Origin: Acidimicrobiia bacterium
GTDB taxonomy: Bacteria; Actinomycetota; Acidimicrobiia; Spongiisociales; JAHEDJ01
Direction of reading: 5' to 3'
Length of the DNA: 37,447 nucleotides
Assembly: GCA_029210695.1 (NCBI GenBank)
Contig: JARGFH010000037.1
Span: 1 to 37,447 of the forward strand
The position numbers and the translations under genes were made by a program. Of this stretch, positions 16,259-24,410 are shown one piece after another (within the stretch, counting starts at the first letter, position 1; every line of letters begins with the position of its first letter). Under the pieces are notes generated by a model, which was not told the DNA's origin, searched no databases, and saw nothing but the letters and a program-made list of their open reading frames with translations.

Positions 16259-16323
16259 TGATTCCGAGGATTCGTTAGAAGCCTTTCCGCGCGCCGGGAG
16301 AACTTTCGCAAAACGGGATTGGG

Positions 16324-16353
16324 AGTGGGCGGGTTCCCCCAAACCCGCCCACT
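16324..16353 (-). terminator. Terminator hairpin of cassette A
   Basis: A perfect 12-bp stem AGTGGGCGGGTT / AACCCGCCCACT with loop CCCCCA begins 18 nt after the stop of the secreted-protein gene. A conserved box (CGGGAGAACTTTCGCAAAAC, 16295-16314) follows it on the far side, as in the other cassettes. Confidence 0.6.
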
Positions 16354-16371
16354 CTTGTCGCGCTGCTCTGT

Positions 16372-16956
16372 CTAGGGCGTGGTCGCCTGCGGTGGTGACA
16401 GCGTGATTTCGACCGTGGTGCCCTTCTTGGCGCGGAAGTCCACTCGCAGGTGGAGTGGCTTGCCATTCGAGTCGTCTCGCATATCGAAATCACCATCTTG
16501 CGGATAGCACCAATGACCGGCATCCCAGGTCCAGTAGGTCTGGTTTGAGTACCAGGAGAACGGGTCGGTCATCTCGCTGTAAGCCAGGTCGAAGGACGCT
16601 GTGTAGGAAGGACCCGTGTGGCCCTCCCAGTCCTGCTCGAGCACGCAGATGTCTCCGGGCGAATCATCAAGGACGAACACAATCACCCTGGAGATCGGGC
16701 CTTCGACAGGTTCCCTCGAGATCGGGTCGACAGCTTTGACGGTGACGGTGCCAACCCCTGTATCGCTCTCCGCCGGTGTCCAGAGGCATTCGAATCTGAT
16801 GGTGCCCGTGCCACTGAGAGAGATCTCACCGTCCGCGGTGATCGCGCATTCCCGCACTGCGGCCGGTTCTTGAGGCGGTTTCCCCTTCCCTGCGGCTGGT
16901 GCCGCCAGGGCGACGAGCACCGCTAGGGCAGTGACCAGGATCAGACTCTTCCTCAT
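16372..16956 (-). CDS. Cassette A: secreted Cys-containing protein (194 aa)
   Basis: I recognise no family. A Sec signal peptide (MRKSLILVTALAVLVALAAPAAG) precedes a mature domain with four Cys, in the contexts ECAI, FECLWTPA, GDICVL and HWCYPQD. They are conserved in the cassette B protein and probably form disulfides outside the cell. Other shared blocks are SYTASFDLAY, NGKPLHL and KKGTTVEI. AGGAG stands 4 nt before the ATG. The gene is third in the cassette, 149 bp after the propeller gene, and is followed by a strong hairpin. It could be the ligand, partner or product of the sensor system; this is inference. Confidence 0.8.
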   Translation of the reverse strand: MRKSLILVTALAVLVALAAPAAGKGKPPQEPAAVRECAITADGEISLSGTGTIRFECLWTPAESDTGVGTVTVKAVDPISREPVEGPISRVIVFVLDDSPGDICVLEQDWEGHTGPSYTASFDLAYSEMTDPFSWYSNQTYWTWDAGHWCYPQDGDFDMRDDSNGKPLHLRVDFRAKKGTTVEITLSPPQATTP

Positions 16957-17105
16957 GACGCTCCTTTCGCTCCCCTAACCAGATACCGCACAGCGGTTTG
17001 GCGCTGCTTGGGCCCGGGGCGGATAGGAGATCTAGTCCTACCCCCGTCGGGAGCCTCCTCAAGTCTCCACCTCTTGCCGATAGCTGCTTCATGCCTTCCC
17101 CCTCC

Positions 17106-18506
17106 CTAGTCGGTCCACTCGCCGATCCAGACGGCCGGCGCCCCGAATCCGACCCGGCCCACGGCGACGATGCGACCTTCCACCAGAGCAACGTCGCGGA
17201 TGGCCCCAGATTCATCCTCGAGATACCTCATACCGAAGACGTCCTGGTTCTTCTCTTTCGTCCACGTCTGTCCGCCGTCGCTAGAGGTGCTCACGAAGCC
17301 CTGGTTCTTCTCGCCGACGGCCACGGCCAGGTCGCCGTCGACGGCAATCCCGGATAGGTACGAGCCGATGTTGGTATCGACCTGATAGATCTTCTCCGCC
17401 TCGACGCTGACGTCGACGGCTCGCCATACTCCAAGTTGTCCCACCGCTAGGTAGGCATAGCCCACGTTGGCGACGTCGAGCAACGGTGCCGGGCGCCACC
17501 AGCCGTCGCCTTGCTCGACCGGCATGTCGACCCACTCGATTCCGTCGATCGAGCGATACATCCCCTCCCGCCCACTGGGGTCGAGTCCTGCTGCCACGAA
17601 CTGAGTACCGTCGAAGATGATCGAGAAGAGCGTGCCGCCCGGCGACGGTGATCGCTCCCAGGTGAGCCCGTCCGCGGAGCGCCACACGGCGTCACCGACC
17701 GCCACGAACTGGTCGGGCGAGGCGGCCACCGCCCACATCCGTAGTACGACGTCGTCGCCGCCGAACACGGCCCCGTCATGAGGTACTCGTGTCCAAATCG
17801 CACCGTCGCCAGAGGACCAGACCACGGCGACCGGAGAGGCATCCAACCAGGCCGAGCTGTTCCAGCGGTCGAGCCCTGCGAAGTACATGTCCCCCGCCGC
17901 TCCTGTGCCTTCGAATCCCACCGCCACCGTTCTCTCACCTAGCGAGGCGAATCCAACGACCTCTGCGAAAGTTCCGTCTGACGAGTCGCCAGACTCCTCA
18001 CCTGCCGGAGTGATCGTCGCCCGTTCCCAGGCGGACCCGTCGTCGGACCTCCAGATCGCCGCGTCCCGTCCGTCGAAACCGCCGGCTAAGAAACCATCCT
18101 CAGCGGCAGCGATGGTGTCGAGCGCTGCCTCGGCGGATGTAGCGGCCAGTTCCATGCGGGTCCATGTGATCGATGGAACCGGCTCGGCCGGCACGGCGGC
18201 GGCCGTGGTCGGGGTCGGCGGTGTGGTGTTCTCCGGCGGGGAAGTGACTGAGGTGACCGGAACCGTCGTCGGTGCAACTTCCTCGACGAATGGTGCTTCG
18301 TCGTCCCCGAGGGGGGCCAGCAGTGCTGTTAGACCGATAACGAGCGCCAGCGCGGCAGCCGCGCCCAGTGAAATGGCGAGGTTTCGTTGAGTCGGTGACG
18401 CCTGGCGCCGCCGGGTGACCCGTTCGTCCAGGTCGGGACCTACGATCGCATCCCGATAGCTGTGGAGGCTTTCGGCAGCGTCGCTCAGCATCTGATCGAT
18501 GGTCAT
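17106..18506 (-). CDS. Cassette A: membrane-anchored Asp-box beta-propeller, possible anti-sigma (466 aa)
   Basis: The N-terminal part of about 42 residues is charged and presumably cytoplasmic (MTIDQMLSDAAESL...). One transmembrane helix (43-65) is followed by ALLAPLGDDEAPFVEE, a Thr/Pro-rich spacer (to about 112) and a large outside domain. That domain carries repeated Asp-box / BNR motifs SxDGxxW (SDDGSAWER, SGDGAIWTR, SADGLTWER, SIDGIEW, SSDGGQTWTK), which indicates a sialidase-like beta-propeller; sialidase activity is not implied. The ATG overlaps the sigma stop (ATGA). Position and topology suggest a transmembrane anti-sigma sensor, but the N-terminus has no HxxxCxxC zinc motif, so the anti-sigma role is inferred. 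Confidence 0.85.
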   Translation of the reverse strand: MTIDQMLSDAAESLHSYRDAIVGPDLDERVTRRRQASPTQRNLAISLGAAAALALVIGLTALLAPLGDDEAPFVEEVAPTTVPVTSVTSPPENTTPPTPTTAAAVPAEPVPSITWTRMELAATSAEAALDTIAAAEDGFLAGGFDGRDAAIWRSDDGSAWERATITPAGEESGDSSDGTFAEVVGFASLGERTVAVGFEGTGAAGDMYFAGLDRWNSSAWLDASPVAVVWSSGDGAIWTRVPHDGAVFGGDDVVLRMWAVAASPDQFVAVGDAVWRSADGLTWERSPSPGGTLFSIIFDGTQFVAAGLDPSGREGMYRSIDGIEWVDMPVEQGDGWWRPAPLLDVANVGYAYLAVGQLGVWRAVDVSVEAEKIYQVDTNIGSYLSGIAVDGDLAVAVGEKNQGFVSTSSDGGQTWTKEKNQDVFGMRYLEDESGAIRDVALVEGRIVAVGRVGFGAPAVWIGEWTD

Positions 18507-19036
18507 TCCGTCACCTCATCATTGACTCGAAGGTACGTGGCCAGCGTCTGCTTGCCTCGCTGAAGATGGGTCTTGGCCGTGAATGGTGAACACTGCAGGA
18601 TCTCCCCGATATCTGACAGGCTGTGACCCTCGAGGTAGGTGAGGGCGATGACCTGCGCCTGGCGTTTCGGTAGGCGGCGTACGGCGGCCCAGATCTCCGC
18701 CGCTTCGGCTGCCACCTCTGGTGGTGTGTCGCCGGTCGGCCGGCGCCACAGGCGGGGGAGTGCTCTGCGTTCGACCTGCGTCCGGCGGTACCGCGACACC
18801 GCTTTGTTGGCAACGACCCGGCGGATCCAGGCTCCGGGTGCCGGGTATGTTCCGACTTCCGCCCAGTTCTGGCGGGCGGCAATGAAAGAGTCCTGGGCGA
18901 GATCCTCACCAATCCACCGGTCACCGGTGAGGGCATAGGCGAGTTCCGCAATCCTCGGGTATTCCCGAGCGTAGAAGGCAGCGAACGATGTTTCGCTCTG
19001 GTATTCGCCCCTCGGCGGAGAATGGGTTTCTGCCAC
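18503..19036 (-). CDS. Cassette A: SigE-family ECF sigma factor (177 aa)
   Basis: Sigma-70 region 2 (FAAFYAREYPRIAELAYALTGD, EDLAQDSFIAA, IRRVVANKAVSRYRR) and region 4 (VRRLPKRQAQVIALTYLEG, LSDIGEILQCSPFTAKTHLQRGK) with nothing else, so an ECF (group 4) factor. The start is GTG 19036, preceded by GGGGAAG. An earlier GTG at 19060 lies 3 nt from the TTAA of the probable -10 box and would be outside the transcript. It is first in the cassette and closely similar to the cassette B sigma; the region 4 DNA is nearly identical over about 60 bp. It probably recognises its own promoter at 19064-19096. Confidence 0.9.
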   Translation of the reverse strand: MAETHSPPRGEYQSETSFAAFYAREYPRIAELAYALTGDRWIGEDLAQDSFIAARQNWAEVGTYPAPGAWIRRVVANKAVSRYRRTQVERRALPRLWRRPTGDTPPEVAAEAAEIWAAVRRLPKRQAQVIALTYLEGHSLSDIGEILQCSPFTAKTHLQRGKQTLATYLRVNDEVTE

Positions 19037-19063
19037 TGCCTTCCCCAATCCGGCTCTCACCCA

Positions 19064-19096
19064 TTAATACGCTTTGAGAGACCGAGTTGGAGTACA
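19064..19096 (-). promoter_or_regulatory. Cassette A promoter motif
   Basis: Minus strand: TGTACTCC (19089-19096), 17 nt, CGTATTAA (19064-19071). CCTTGTACTCCA is identical to the cassette B copy over 12 bases. The CGT core of the -10 part is usual for ECF-type promoters. Confidence 0.7.
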
Positions 19097-19113
19097 AGGC
19101 CGCGGTCCTTTTC

Positions 19114-19238
19114 CCGTTCTTGCGTGGAGTGCTCTCGCAGACCGGGACGTTCCCACCACGATAAGGATTGCGCCGTTTCTCTCCTTTGCTCGTGCGTGGG
19201 TCGCTCCCGTGTATCGGGAGGAGCTAACGCAAGAACGG
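19114..19238. repeat. 12-bp inverted repeat CCGTTCTTGCGT / ACGCAAGAACGG
   Basis: Exact reverse complements at 19114-19125 and 19227-19238 between cassettes A and B. The inner copy lies about 17 bp upstream of the cassette A promoter. The outer copy is part of the conserved box after the secreted-protein genes (also at 22346-22366 and 16295-16314). Confidence 0.6.
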
Positions 19239-19243
19239 ATTGG

Positions 19244-19278
19244 AGGGTGGGCAGGGTCCCCCTTTCCCTGCCCCACCT
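19244..19278 (-). terminator. Terminator hairpin of cassette B
   Basis: AGGGTGGGCAGGG pairs with CCCTGCCCCACCT apart from small bulges. It lies 18 nt after the stop of the secreted-protein gene. GCTCTGTCTAGGG between hairpin and stop is shared with cassette A. Confidence 0.5.
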
Positions 19279-19296
19279 AGTGGTCCGGTGCTCTGT

Positions 19297-20031
19297 CTAG
19301 GGGCTAGTTGGTGGCGACATGACCTGCGGCGGGTCCAGGACAATGTCGACCATCGTTCCCTTCTTGATCCGGAAGTTCACCTGCAGGTGCAAAGGCTTCC
19401 CGTTCGGGTCGGCCCGCATTCCCTTGATCGGATCCTGCGGATAGCACCAGTGTTGGCCGCCGAGGCTCCAGTAGGTCTCGTTCTCGTAAGGCGCGTAATC
19501 CGGGTAGATGTCGTCGGGATCCCAGTCGGCATCCCTCGGCAGGTATCCGTAGGCGAGGTCGAAGGTTGCCGTGTAGCTCGCACCGGTCTGGTCGGCCCAC
19601 TCCTGTTTCAGCACACAGATGTCGCCGGGCGACGCATCACGAACGAACACCACCAGGTTCGAGATGGCGCCGCCAAGGGGCGTGACCGTCACCGTGCCAA
19701 TCTCAGTCTCGCTCGGCGCCGGCGTCCAGAGGCATTCGAACCTGGTCGCGCCTGAACCGTTGATGCCAGATAGCACGTCTGTTGTGCAGGCTTGTACTTC
19801 GGAAGGCTGGGGCGCCGTTGTCGTCGTGCTGGAGCAACTGGGGTGATCAGGTCTGTAGTCGGGCGATTCTGGATTGCAGAAATCCGGGGGAGCGGCTGCC
19901 GCGACGGCTGCGAGCGTCAGCACCAACGCTAATACCAGCACCATTCCCGTGGTGAATCGCCATCTGCTTCCTATATCTGAGACCCTGACGGGCTTTGCCT
20001 TGTGCGGTTCTTTGGCTGATGCGTGTTTCAT
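19297..20031 (-). CDS. Cassette B: secreted Cys-containing protein (244 aa), paralogue of cassette A
   Basis: Same family as the 194-aa protein of cassette A: FECLWTPAPSETEIGTVTV, SPGDICVLKQEW, SYTATFDLAYG, HWCYPQD, NGKPLHLQVNFRIKKGT and PPQ near the end, with the same four Cys in order plus extra Cys near the N-terminus. It has a long basic n-region (about 28 residues) before the hydrophobic core (MVLVLALVLTLAAVAAAA), so the signal peptide may be a retained anchor; an internal ATG at 19944 is an alternative start. GGAGA lies 4 nt before the chosen ATG, which is 9 nt from the propeller stop. A Ser/Thr-rich spacer follows the signal. Confidence 0.8.
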   Translation of the reverse strand: MKHASAKEPHKAKPVRVSDIGSRWRFTTGMVLVLALVLTLAAVAAAAPPDFCNPESPDYRPDHPSCSSTTTTAPQPSEVQACTTDVLSGINGSGATRFECLWTPAPSETEIGTVTVTPLGGAISNLVVFVRDASPGDICVLKQEWADQTGASYTATFDLAYGYLPRDADWDPDDIYPDYAPYENETYWSLGGQHWCYPQDPIKGMRADPNGKPLHLQVNFRIKKGTMVDIVLDPPQVMSPPTSP

Positions 20032-20040
20032 GAATTCTCC

Positions 20041-21663
20041 CTAGTTCGATGTGTTTCCGATCCAGACGGCGGCATCGCTTCCGCTGTATCCCACAGCCAG
20101 CAGGCGGCCCCCGCCGGCATCGATAACGTCGGTCATGGCTGTTTCTACGAGTAACTGGCCAACCACCAGGTCATGTTCGAAGTGCCACTCCGAGTTGATG
20201 GAGGACACGAACGCGGTGTCTCGATCCCAACCAACGGCCACAACCCCGCTCTCGGTCTCGAGGAGCGCCTTCACCGGGTCGTGTTTGAGGTTGGCAGTGT
20301 TGAAGAACACCTTTGGCTGGGCTCGAGCAAAGGGCGCTGTGTCGTCCCAAACCCGGGTCCAAGCCAGACCGTTGTCCGAAGTCCAGAGGGCCATTCGGGT
20401 TGGTGAAGTACCTGCGGCGATGAGGCCCGTCTCGGTGGTCGTCACCGTCCAGATGAAGTACGGCTCGGACTCGGCGAGATCGTCGCTTTGCTCGATCAGG
20501 CCGCCAAACACCGATGGGTCACTGGGGAGTCGTGTCCATTCGTATCCGTCCTCAGACACCCATACGGCTCCCCGCATGATTCCTTCTCCGGTTTCAGCTT
20601 GGTTGAGGTCGGTCCCGACAGCTATGAATCGTTCGCCCGTGTATGTGACATCGTGCATCCATTTGCTTGATGGGCCCCCGAACACATCTTCGTCGTGAGC
20701 GATCCGTTGCCACTCGATCCCGTCCGTTGAGACCCATACCGCCGCATCGCTGTGAGCCGAGCCAACCGCCACGATCAACCCGTTGCCCACGGTGACGGCT
20801 TCCATCGCCTGGTCACCGGCATCAGGGGATGAACCGTCGCTTGGCCCGCTGAAGACTCCACTCGGATCGGCCACCCTATTCCAGGTCAATCCATCGGCAG
20901 ATGTCCAGACCGCGGCATCCAGGTCGTCGCGTCCATACTCCTGATCGAAGCCGTAGATGGCGGAGAACGCATCCGGTCGGAATTCCTGTTGCGATCTACG
21001 AAAACCAAAATATGCCTGGTCGACGATTCCAACGGCGACGAGACCGGGTCCGGCCTCCACAACGTCGATGATGTCCTGGCTGCCGGGCCCACCGAATACC
21101 GCTTCGTCATGTGGAACCCTGGACCAGTCTGTACCGTCTTCTGAGATCCACACTGCTGCATCCCAACCATCCTCCGGGGTTGGTTCGCATGGCCCGGCGC
21201 AGTCGGTGCCGACGGCGACGAACCGGGAATCGAAAGCAATGACCGACTCGATGTGTTGTGTACCCGTGGTTCCCAAGTCGCCATTTGTGTCGGATATCCG
21301 CTCCCAGTCGACCGTGGCCCAGCTGATGGCCGGTTCCGCCGTCGCGATTACAGCGGTGGTGACAGTTTCTACTTCGGGCTCTGCTGGGACTGACTGTTCG
21401 GGCGATGGGGAAGGAGCGGTCGTCGGAGCAGGCGCCGGCGTCGTCTCGTCCACGAATGGAGCCTCTTCTCCGCCGAGAGGTGCGAGGAGCGCGGCTAGTC
21501 CGATGATGATCACCAGCGCGGCCGCCGCTGCCATGGCAAGGGCCCAACCTCTGCGCCTCGGAGCCAACCGGCGACGATCAGGTTCGAGGACAGGGACCCG
21601 GAGAGTTGATCCGAAATCATGCATCTCGTCGACGGCCGGACGAAGTCGTTGATCGAGCGTCAT
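20041..21663 (-). CDS. Cassette B: membrane-anchored Asp-box beta-propeller, possible anti-sigma (540 aa)
   Basis: Same plan as in cassette A: inside segment MTLDQRLRPAVDEM... (1-39), transmembrane helix (40-62), ALLAPLGGEEAPFVDE, Pro/Thr-rich spacer, then Asp-box repeats (SEDGTDWSR, SADGLTWNR, STDGIEWQR, SEDGYEWTR, SDNGLAWTR). It ends DAAVWIGNTSN, like the AVWIG ends of the other two. It is about 70 residues longer than its paralogues, with extra loops between blades. The start ATG 21663 overlaps the sigma stop (ATGA); a 9-codon upstream extension inside sigma is rejected. An anti-sigma role is likely by position but has no recognisable zinc-binding anti-sigma domain. Confidence 0.85.
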   Translation of the reverse strand: MTLDQRLRPAVDEMHDFGSTLRVPVLEPDRRRLAPRRRGWALAMAAAAALVIIIGLAALLAPLGGEEAPFVDETTPAPAPTTAPSPSPEQSVPAEPEVETVTTAVIATAEPAISWATVDWERISDTNGDLGTTGTQHIESVIAFDSRFVAVGTDCAGPCEPTPEDGWDAAVWISEDGTDWSRVPHDEAVFGGPGSQDIIDVVEAGPGLVAVGIVDQAYFGFRRSQQEFRPDAFSAIYGFDQEYGRDDLDAAVWTSADGLTWNRVADPSGVFSGPSDGSSPDAGDQAMEAVTVGNGLIVAVGSAHSDAAVWVSTDGIEWQRIAHDEDVFGGPSSKWMHDVTYTGERFIAVGTDLNQAETGEGIMRGAVWVSEDGYEWTRLPSDPSVFGGLIEQSDDLAESEPYFIWTVTTTETGLIAAGTSPTRMALWTSDNGLAWTRVWDDTAPFARAQPKVFFNTANLKHDPVKALLETESGVVAVGWDRDTAFVSSINSEWHFEHDLVVGQLLVETAMTDVIDAGGGRLLAVGYSGSDAAVWIGNTSN

Positions 21664-22190
21664 GACGTCCCCCCTTCTGTTCCCAGGCACTCGGCAAGAG
21701 TTGCCCTACCTCGCTGCAGGTGGGTCTTCACCGTGAAGGGTGAGCATTCAAGTATTTCGCCGATCTGCTGGATTGATAGGTCTTCTAGATAGGTGAGGGC
21801 GATGACCTGTGCCTGGCGCTTCGGGAGGCGGCGGACCGCCGCCCATACCTCGACAGACTCCGCCGAAAGTTGCGGGGGAGGTGCCGGTGCCTTGTGTTGC
21901 AGTCGGAGAAGAGCGCGGCTTTCCGCTCCGGTTCGGCGGAGTCTCGACACCGACTTGTTGGCGACCACCCTGCGCACCCAGGCGGCGGGAGAGTCGTACC
22001 CCGAGATCTTCTGCCAGTCACGCTGAGCGGCAATGAACGCATCCTGGGCAAGATCCTCGGCAGCCCACCGGTCGCCGGTCAAGGCACAGGCAAACTCGAC
22101 GACGGGCCGGTACTCCCGTTCATAGAACTCCGCGAACGGCGCCGCTTCGAGCGTTCGTATCTCCTGTGAGGCTTCGGCCTCGCGTCCCAT
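21660..22190 (-). CDS. Cassette B: SigE-family ECF sigma factor (176 aa)
   Basis: Region 2 (FAEFYEREYRPVVEFACALTGD, EDLAQDAFIAA, VRRVVANKSVSRLRR) and region 4 (VRRLPKRQAQVIALTYLED, IQQIGEILECSPFTVKTHLQRGR). The start is ATG 22190, with GGAGG 6 nt upstream; a GTG two codons earlier is less well placed. It is closest to the cassette A sigma. The leader from the -10 box is very short, so the Shine-Dalgarno is almost at the 5' end. Confidence 0.9.
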   Translation of the reverse strand: MGREAEASQEIRTLEAAPFAEFYEREYRPVVEFACALTGDRWAAEDLAQDAFIAAQRDWQKISGYDSPAAWVRRVVANKSVSRLRRTGAESRALLRLQHKAPAPPPQLSAESVEVWAAVRRLPKRQAQVIALTYLEDLSIQQIGEILECSPFTVKTHLQRGRATLAECLGTEGGTS

Positions 22191-22205
22191 CTGCACCCTC
22201 CACCC

Positions 22206-22238
22206 TTAACTCGCACCAGAGGCCGATGCTGGAGTACA
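22206..22238 (-). promoter_or_regulatory. Cassette B promoter motif
   Basis: Minus strand: TGTACTCC (22231-22238), 17 nt, CGAGTTAA (22206-22213). The spacing equals that in cassettes A and C and in the orphan copy. Confidence 0.7.
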
Positions 22239-22345
22239 AGGTTGTTCCATGGTGGACGGAGCGGCCTACCGGGCACAGGGTCCAACGGCCCCAATCGCGC
22301 CCATTCCCCATAACCACCTCCGGGGTCACGCCCGTCGCGCACTCC

Positions 22346-22366
22346 GGGAGGAACTCACGCAAGAAC
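22346..22366. repeat. Conserved box after the cassette C secreted gene
   Basis: CGGGAGGAACTCACGCAAGAAC-type box. It matches 19216-19236 (cassette B) and more weakly 16295-16314 (cassette A), each on the 3' side of the secreted-protein gene. Its function is unknown; it may belong to terminators or be a trace of the duplication. Confidence 0.5.
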
Positions 22367-22385
22367 AAGCAAGGGTGAGGTGGGG

Positions 22386-22985
22386 TCAGCCCGCCGGAGT
22401 GATTGTGGCGGTGAGAGTTCCCTCGGAGCTTCCAACCGGAATCCAGTCGTTGACGATCTCCTTGCCCTCCTTGGTGAAGAGAGTCACCGAGAAGGTTCCG
22501 GTTCCATAGGACTTCAGCGAGAACATCTCGAGCACCTCTTGAACAGGTCGCCCGTTCTTGGGATTGACCCCGAACTGCCAGTAGTAGTCGAACAGGAGGT
22601 TCACCAACGTGACCTCTCCGTCTCCGTCGACCTCGAGGATGAGCGTCCCGCCGAACGAGCCGTCGGGCACGTACGGGCCGATTCCGTGGCAGCCGCTGAA
22701 CGCAGCGGCCGATGCACCCCATCCGGCGTCGTAGTCGCGCTCCCATGGGACAGCGAGGTTCACTCCGACGACTACTTCGGGCGATAGGCCAGCTGACAAA
22801 GTGCCTGGAACCGTACCGGTCATGGGGATGGTGCCCTCCGTGGCGCACGTGGTGTTGAGAACTCCGCTCAGTTCGACCTCGAACCGATCCGGATTGCCCA
22901 GCGGTTTGCCCCCCTTGGCGGCCATCGCCGGCGTCGCGGCCAGCAGCATCATCAGCACCAGTGCGATCATCGCTATGCGTTTCAT
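22386..22985 (-). CDS. Cassette C: secreted protein of a different family (199 aa)
   Basis: A Sec signal peptide (MKRIAMIALVLMMLLAATPAMA) precedes a mature region with two Cys (TTCATEG and SGCHGIG) and many beta-prone Gly/Thr stretches (GTIPMTGTVPGTLSAG, GTLILEVDGDGEVTLV). The FECLWTP, GDICVL and WCYPQD blocks of the cassette A/B proteins are absent, so this is not an obvious paralogue although it holds the same position. GGAG precedes the ATG, which is 9 nt after the propeller stop. I do not recognise a family. Confidence 0.75.
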   Translation of the reverse strand: MKRIAMIALVLMMLLAATPAMAAKGGKPLGNPDRFEVELSGVLNTTCATEGTIPMTGTVPGTLSAGLSPEVVVGVNLAVPWERDYDAGWGASAAAFSGCHGIGPYVPDGSFGGTLILEVDGDGEVTLVNLLFDYYWQFGVNPKNGRPVQEVLEMFSLKSYGTGTFSVTLFTKEGKEIVNDWIPVGSSEGTLTATITPAG

Positions 22986-22994
22986 ATCCGTCTC

Positions 22995-24410
22995 CTAGTA
23001 ATCCGTCGGGGTGCCGACCCATACCGCGGCGTCGCCGTTGCCCTCGAGGAGGCCTCGCTGGGCAAGGTTGTTGCCGAAACTGCCGCCGACGATTATGTGG
23101 TCTTCGAACTTCACGATTGAGAACGCTTCCGACTGGCGGGACTCCGATCTGGGGTTGCCGAACACGTCCTGATCCTCCCGTACCGTCCATGTGAACCCGC
23201 CGTCGGTCGATTCCCAGACGGTGGCGGCCGTTGCTAGGTATGCCTCTCGCGCACCTACGGCGACGATCGTGTCGTCGACGGCAATGATGTCGTGGACCTG
23301 GTCGGCTGCATACCCGTCGTTCTCTTCGTAGCCGCCCCTGAAGGTCCAGGTGAAGCCGTCCGTGGAGAACCAAACGAGTCGGCGGGATCCGGAACCCAGG
23401 GCGAAGTATCCATCTCCTGTCTCCGCCATGGCAGCGAACCTCCCCTGGAAGCTGGGTGCCGTCTCGACCCCGGCGGACTTCCAGTTCGTGCCGTCGGTCG
23501 AATACCAGGCGGCTTCTCGATACGCCCACTCATCATCGGGGCCGACGGCCCCGACTGCCAGGATGGCGGTTCCTGTGGCGATTGCATCGGAGACATACGA
23601 TCCCGGTACATTTGCCCGTGTCCACGAGCCTCCGTCGGGCGATGTCCAGATCGCCTCGCCAACGGCGAGGAAACCGGTAGGCGTGGCGATGATCCGTGCA
23701 TCGGACCGTAGGGGGCCCGACCCCAGGCGGAACGCGTCGCCGTCGTCGGGGACCCTGGCCCACGTCGATCCATAGTCGTCGCTGTACCAGAACGCCATGA
23801 CCTTCACGGCCGGGTCGATTTTGACATGCGATTCCCCAGGACGGTGCAGGACGTCGATTCCGATCGCGACCAGGCGCCCATTTCCTTCGGCGATGTCGAG
23901 GAGCCATCGCCGGGAGTCCTCGCCGTACGGGCTCTGTTCAGAACCGAAGGCGTCCGTTGCGTCATTGACGCGATGCCAGTCGAGACCGTCCTCCGACGCC
24001 CACACCGCAGGTGAGTATCGATCTTCACCAACCGCGATCAGTCCCGAGGACACGCCGCGAATCGAATAGATCTCCTGGTTCCCTTCACCGCCGAGGTCGG
24101 GGTCGGCGACACGAGTCCATGCGTATGGGGATCCGGCCGGGCTAGCCGGGGTTGTGCCGGGCGAAGTCGAGCCAGTCGGAGCGACGATGCCCGGCTCGTC
24201 GGCCACCGGAGCGTCGGGGCCGAACGGTGCAATAAGGGCGATGGCGATCAGGGATACGAGGCAGACGGCCGCGGTGGCGGCCGCGACGGCGAGTCTGTTC
24301 AGCCTCCGAGGAAGTCTCTCGAGGCCCGGTTTGGGGACGGCAAAGGCCGATCGGACGTGACGGTTGAGGTCCGAGGCGGCGGATTGCAGACGTTGCTCGA
24401 GCTTGGTCAT
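22995..24410 (-). CDS. Cassette C: membrane-anchored Asp-box beta-propeller, possible anti-sigma (471 aa)
   Basis: Inside segment MTKLEQRLQSAASDLNRHV... (1-38), transmembrane helix (39-62), ALIAPFGPDAPVADE, short Thr/Pro spacer, then Asp-box repeats (SEDGLDWHR, SDDYGSTWAR, SPDGGSWTR, STDGTNWKS, STDGFTWTF, STDGGFTWTV). It ends AAVWVGTPTDY. The ATG at 24410 overlaps the sigma stop (ATGA); a 61-codon extension is rejected because it runs inside the sigma gene. It is more diverged than the A/B pair but keeps the plan and the MT.LEQRL-type N-terminus, which may be the sigma-binding part. Confidence 0.85.
   Translation of the reverse strand: MTKLEQRLQSAASDLNRHVRSAFAVPKPGLERLPRRLNRLAVAAATAAVCLVSLIAIALIAPFGPDAPVADEPGIVAPTGSTSPGTTPASPAGSPYAWTRVADPDLGGEGNQEIYSIRGVSSGLIAVGEDRYSPAVWASEDGLDWHRVNDATDAFGSEQSPYGEDSRRWLLDIAEGNGRLVAIGIDVLHRPGESHVKIDPAVKVMAFWYSDDYGSTWARVPDDGDAFRLGSGPLRSDARIIATPTGFLAVGEAIWTSPDGGSWTRANVPGSYVSDAIATGTAILAVGAVGPDDEWAYREAAWYSTDGTNWKSAGVETAPSFQGRFAAMAETGDGYFALGSGSRRLVWFSTDGFTWTFRGGYEENDGYAADQVHDIIAVDDTIVAVGAREAYLATAATVWESTDGGFTWTVREDQDVFGNPRSESRQSEAFSIVKFEDHIIVGGSFGNNLAQRGLLEGNGDAAVWVGTPTDY

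Noticed and set aside
15626-16261. Plus-strand open frame of 211 codons
   Set aside because: No recognisable domain, unnatural composition, and it runs through two GC-rich hairpins and the opposite-strand promoter motif.
17106-24410. Secreted sialidases
   Set aside because: Asp-box propellers are only structural evidence. The proteins have an N-terminal membrane anchor rather than a cleaved signal, and I see no sialidase FRIP motif or catalytic Arg triad.
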